Positions 63,301-64,000 of a stretch of DNA of 64,000 nt are shown here, piece after piece. The position numbers were made by a program, and so were the translations under genes. Position 1 is the stretch's first letter. The number at the start of each line of letters is the position of its first letter. Source of the stretch: Chondrilla cf. caribensis (taxonomy: Eukaryota > Porifera > Demospongiae > Chondrillida > Chondrillidae); assembly GCA_964020155.1 (NCBI GenBank), contig OZ026550.1, positions 4,142,352 to 4,206,351 on the forward strand, in the 5' to 3' direction. The notes beneath the pieces were generated by a model. The model saw only the letters and a program-made list of their open reading frames with translations. It did not search any database and had not been told where the DNA came from.

Positions 63301-63389
63301 GCCAAGAGACACTTTAACAGACTACAACGTCTGGGTAGCTTTATATACATATTTTCCAGCTTCTGAGGCAAACAGATCCACAGATCCAC
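56745..63389 (-). CDS. Golgi carbohydrate sulfotransferase (CHST8-14/HNK-1ST type)
   Basis: Type II Golgi enzyme that transfers sulfate from PAPS to glycosaminoglycan or glycan chains. Exons: 63389-63182, 62416-62234, 60472-60321, 60091-59947, 59647-59433, 59239-59061, 57038-56745; phases 1, 1, 0, 1, 0, 2 all match. An N-terminal cytosolic basic stretch (KLPRR) is followed by a membrane anchor (LLKCLLAIVLLCSCVPLYY); ATG at 63389 or 63350. A low-complexity stem covers exons 2-3. The catalytic part starts in exon 4 (IIFCYVPK). It includes the 5'-phosphosulfate loop VGCSNWKRM, the 3'-phosphate motif MVRNPLERLVSAYLNK, FVLRYF, and NEHL..CQPC. The last recognised exon ends in an open phase (donor aa|gtacgt), so the final residues are not located. 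Sulfated substrate unknown. Confidence 0.87.
57040..57265. repeat. ~28-bp tandem repeat in sulfotransferase intron
   Basis: The unit ctctacgtatgtagattaag + gtacacac occurs about seven times directly upstream (sense) of the last exon. Confidence 0.8.
57922..58977. mobile_element. ~1.06-kb inverted-repeat element containing a nested one
   Basis: The outer ends atggtacagttcaaaaa and tttttgaaccatactgta are imperfect mirrors, and the subterminal 'gttaactgttaac' recurs. It encloses 58242-58869. Confidence 0.5.
58242..58869. mobile_element. 628-bp TA-flanked inverted-repeat element
   Basis: Ends cggtactttcagtaaaaaac and gttttttactgaaagtacca, flanked by TA. Subterminal cgtacc..gggcgtacctg-type words are frequent. 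Same family as 16033-16620. Confidence 0.8.
59695..59786. repeat. (CCCT)n/(CT)n microsatellite
   Basis: ccctccctccctc changes into about 30 CT units, in the sulfotransferase intron between exons 4 and 5. Confidence 0.9.
60217..60311 (+). repeat. (GT)n microsatellite
   Basis: About 45 GT units beginning ten bases beyond the exon 3 boundary of the sulfotransferase; the sense strand reads (CA)n. Confidence 0.9.
61590..62200 (+). repeat. ~54-bp minisatellite in two clusters
   Basis: The unit tgtcccttgggtggccttaa + tagacaggttacacttac + aaaggctattatatcg has about three to four copies at 61590-61760 and three at 62070-62200. It lies in the sulfotransferase intron 5' of exon 3. Confidence 0.8.
62502..62850. 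mobile_element. 349-bp hAT-like MITE
   Basis: Ends tagtgctggga and tcccagcccta with 8-bp flanks atacatac on both sides (within a tacatac-rich stretch, so partly expected). Same family as 39839-40196, reversed. Confidence 0.75.
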
Positions 63390-63708
63390 TCTTAAGCCCC
63401 TTCAAACGAGGAGTAGATGCTATGGCTACAGTGGAGAGCATGTACCCGCCATTTTGTATACATAAGAGTGGTCGCTTTGAGCGCGAAAGGTTAATTGATG
63501 ACGTCATGTAACTTGAAGCCGCAGCGTGTGGTTGTAACGTGACAACTTAATATACGGTTCAATTGAACAGAATCGCTGTCGACTTGTGGTAGGAAATGCT
63601 TCTCGTTAACACACAACAAACTGGATTGTATCAGTACTACCAGTGCAAGCCAATTAAATATACATGGGGAGAAAGAGACTCCTACTCATTGTAATTGAAA
63701 ATGATATA

Positions 63709-63881
63709 CAGTGGAACCTCTCTATTAGGGACACTCTGGGACCTTGATTTTAGTCCTTATTACAGAGGTGTCCTCAATTCAGAGGTCACTTAATACACAA
63801 CAGTACTACACTGGGACACGGAATGGTGTCCTTATTATAAAGGTTTCTGCAATTGAGAGGTTTGTAAGAGAGGTTCCACTG
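63709..63881. mobile_element. 173-bp TA-flanked MITE (cagtggaacctct)
   Basis: Ends cagtggaacctctctatt and agagaggttccactg, TA on both sides; interior mirrors (ggacac / gtgtcc). Upstream of the sulfotransferase start. Confidence 0.8.
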
Positions 63882-63894
63882 TATAAGTACAGTA

Positions 63895-64000
63895 TAGAAC
63901 TGATATGAACAGCCACCTCCCTAGGATGGTCACCTGTATAGTACAGTGGGACCTGTACGAACAGCCACCTCCCTAGAATAGTCACCTGTATAGTACAGTG
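63895..64000 (+). repeat. ~54-bp tandem repeat at window end
   Basis: gaacagccacctccctag followed by 'gtcacctgtatagtacagtg' appears twice and is cut by the window edge. Confidence 0.7.

Overview
The window is nuclear DNA of a non-vertebrate animal. Genes are split by GT-AG introns, (GT/CA)n microsatellites and short inverted-repeat elements are abundant, and the gene families are metazoan: CLASP, PHACTR, a Golgi carbohydrate sulfotransferase, and CARD/ankyrin proteins. A sponge or another early-branching invertebrate fits best, but that is inference. All gene models come from reading splice sites and phases by eye, with no transcript support.

Layout. 0.7-6.0 kb (+): 3' part of a CLASP gene, ending in a coding 36-bp minisatellite. 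6.0-8.7 kb: AT-rich, gene-free. 8.7-9.7 kb (+): first 327 codons of a mitochondrial-type acyl-CoA synthetase. Its remaining codons lie at 45.1-46.2 kb, so 35.4 kb of other DNA separates two halves that join in frame at family length. That block is a tandem array of three related units with minus-strand genes: unit 1 (9.7-22.4 kb), a seven-exon CARD-CUE-CARD-ankyrin gene; unit 2 (22.4-33.2 kb), a five-exon CUE-CARD-ankyrin paralogue followed by a PHACTR gene; unit 3 (33.2-45.1 kb), an ankyrin-only paralogue that has lost the CUE and CARD exons, followed by wrecked PHACTR and ankyrin pieces. 46.7-54.2 kb: about 21 copies of a ~360-bp satellite. 54.2-56.7 kb: degenerate repeats, a tRNA-like SINE and an inverted-repeat element. 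56.7-63.4 kb (-): a sulfotransferase gene. The window ends in a small tandem repeat.

The genes do not form one pathway. The most unusual part is the triplicated CARD/CUE/ankyrin family, whose domains (CARD assembly, putative ubiquitin binding, ankyrin recognition) suggest an innate-immune-type scaffold, sitting inside a metabolic gene that is otherwise intact. Comparing the three units shows several inverted-repeat insertions against their empty sites, which dates them after the duplication.
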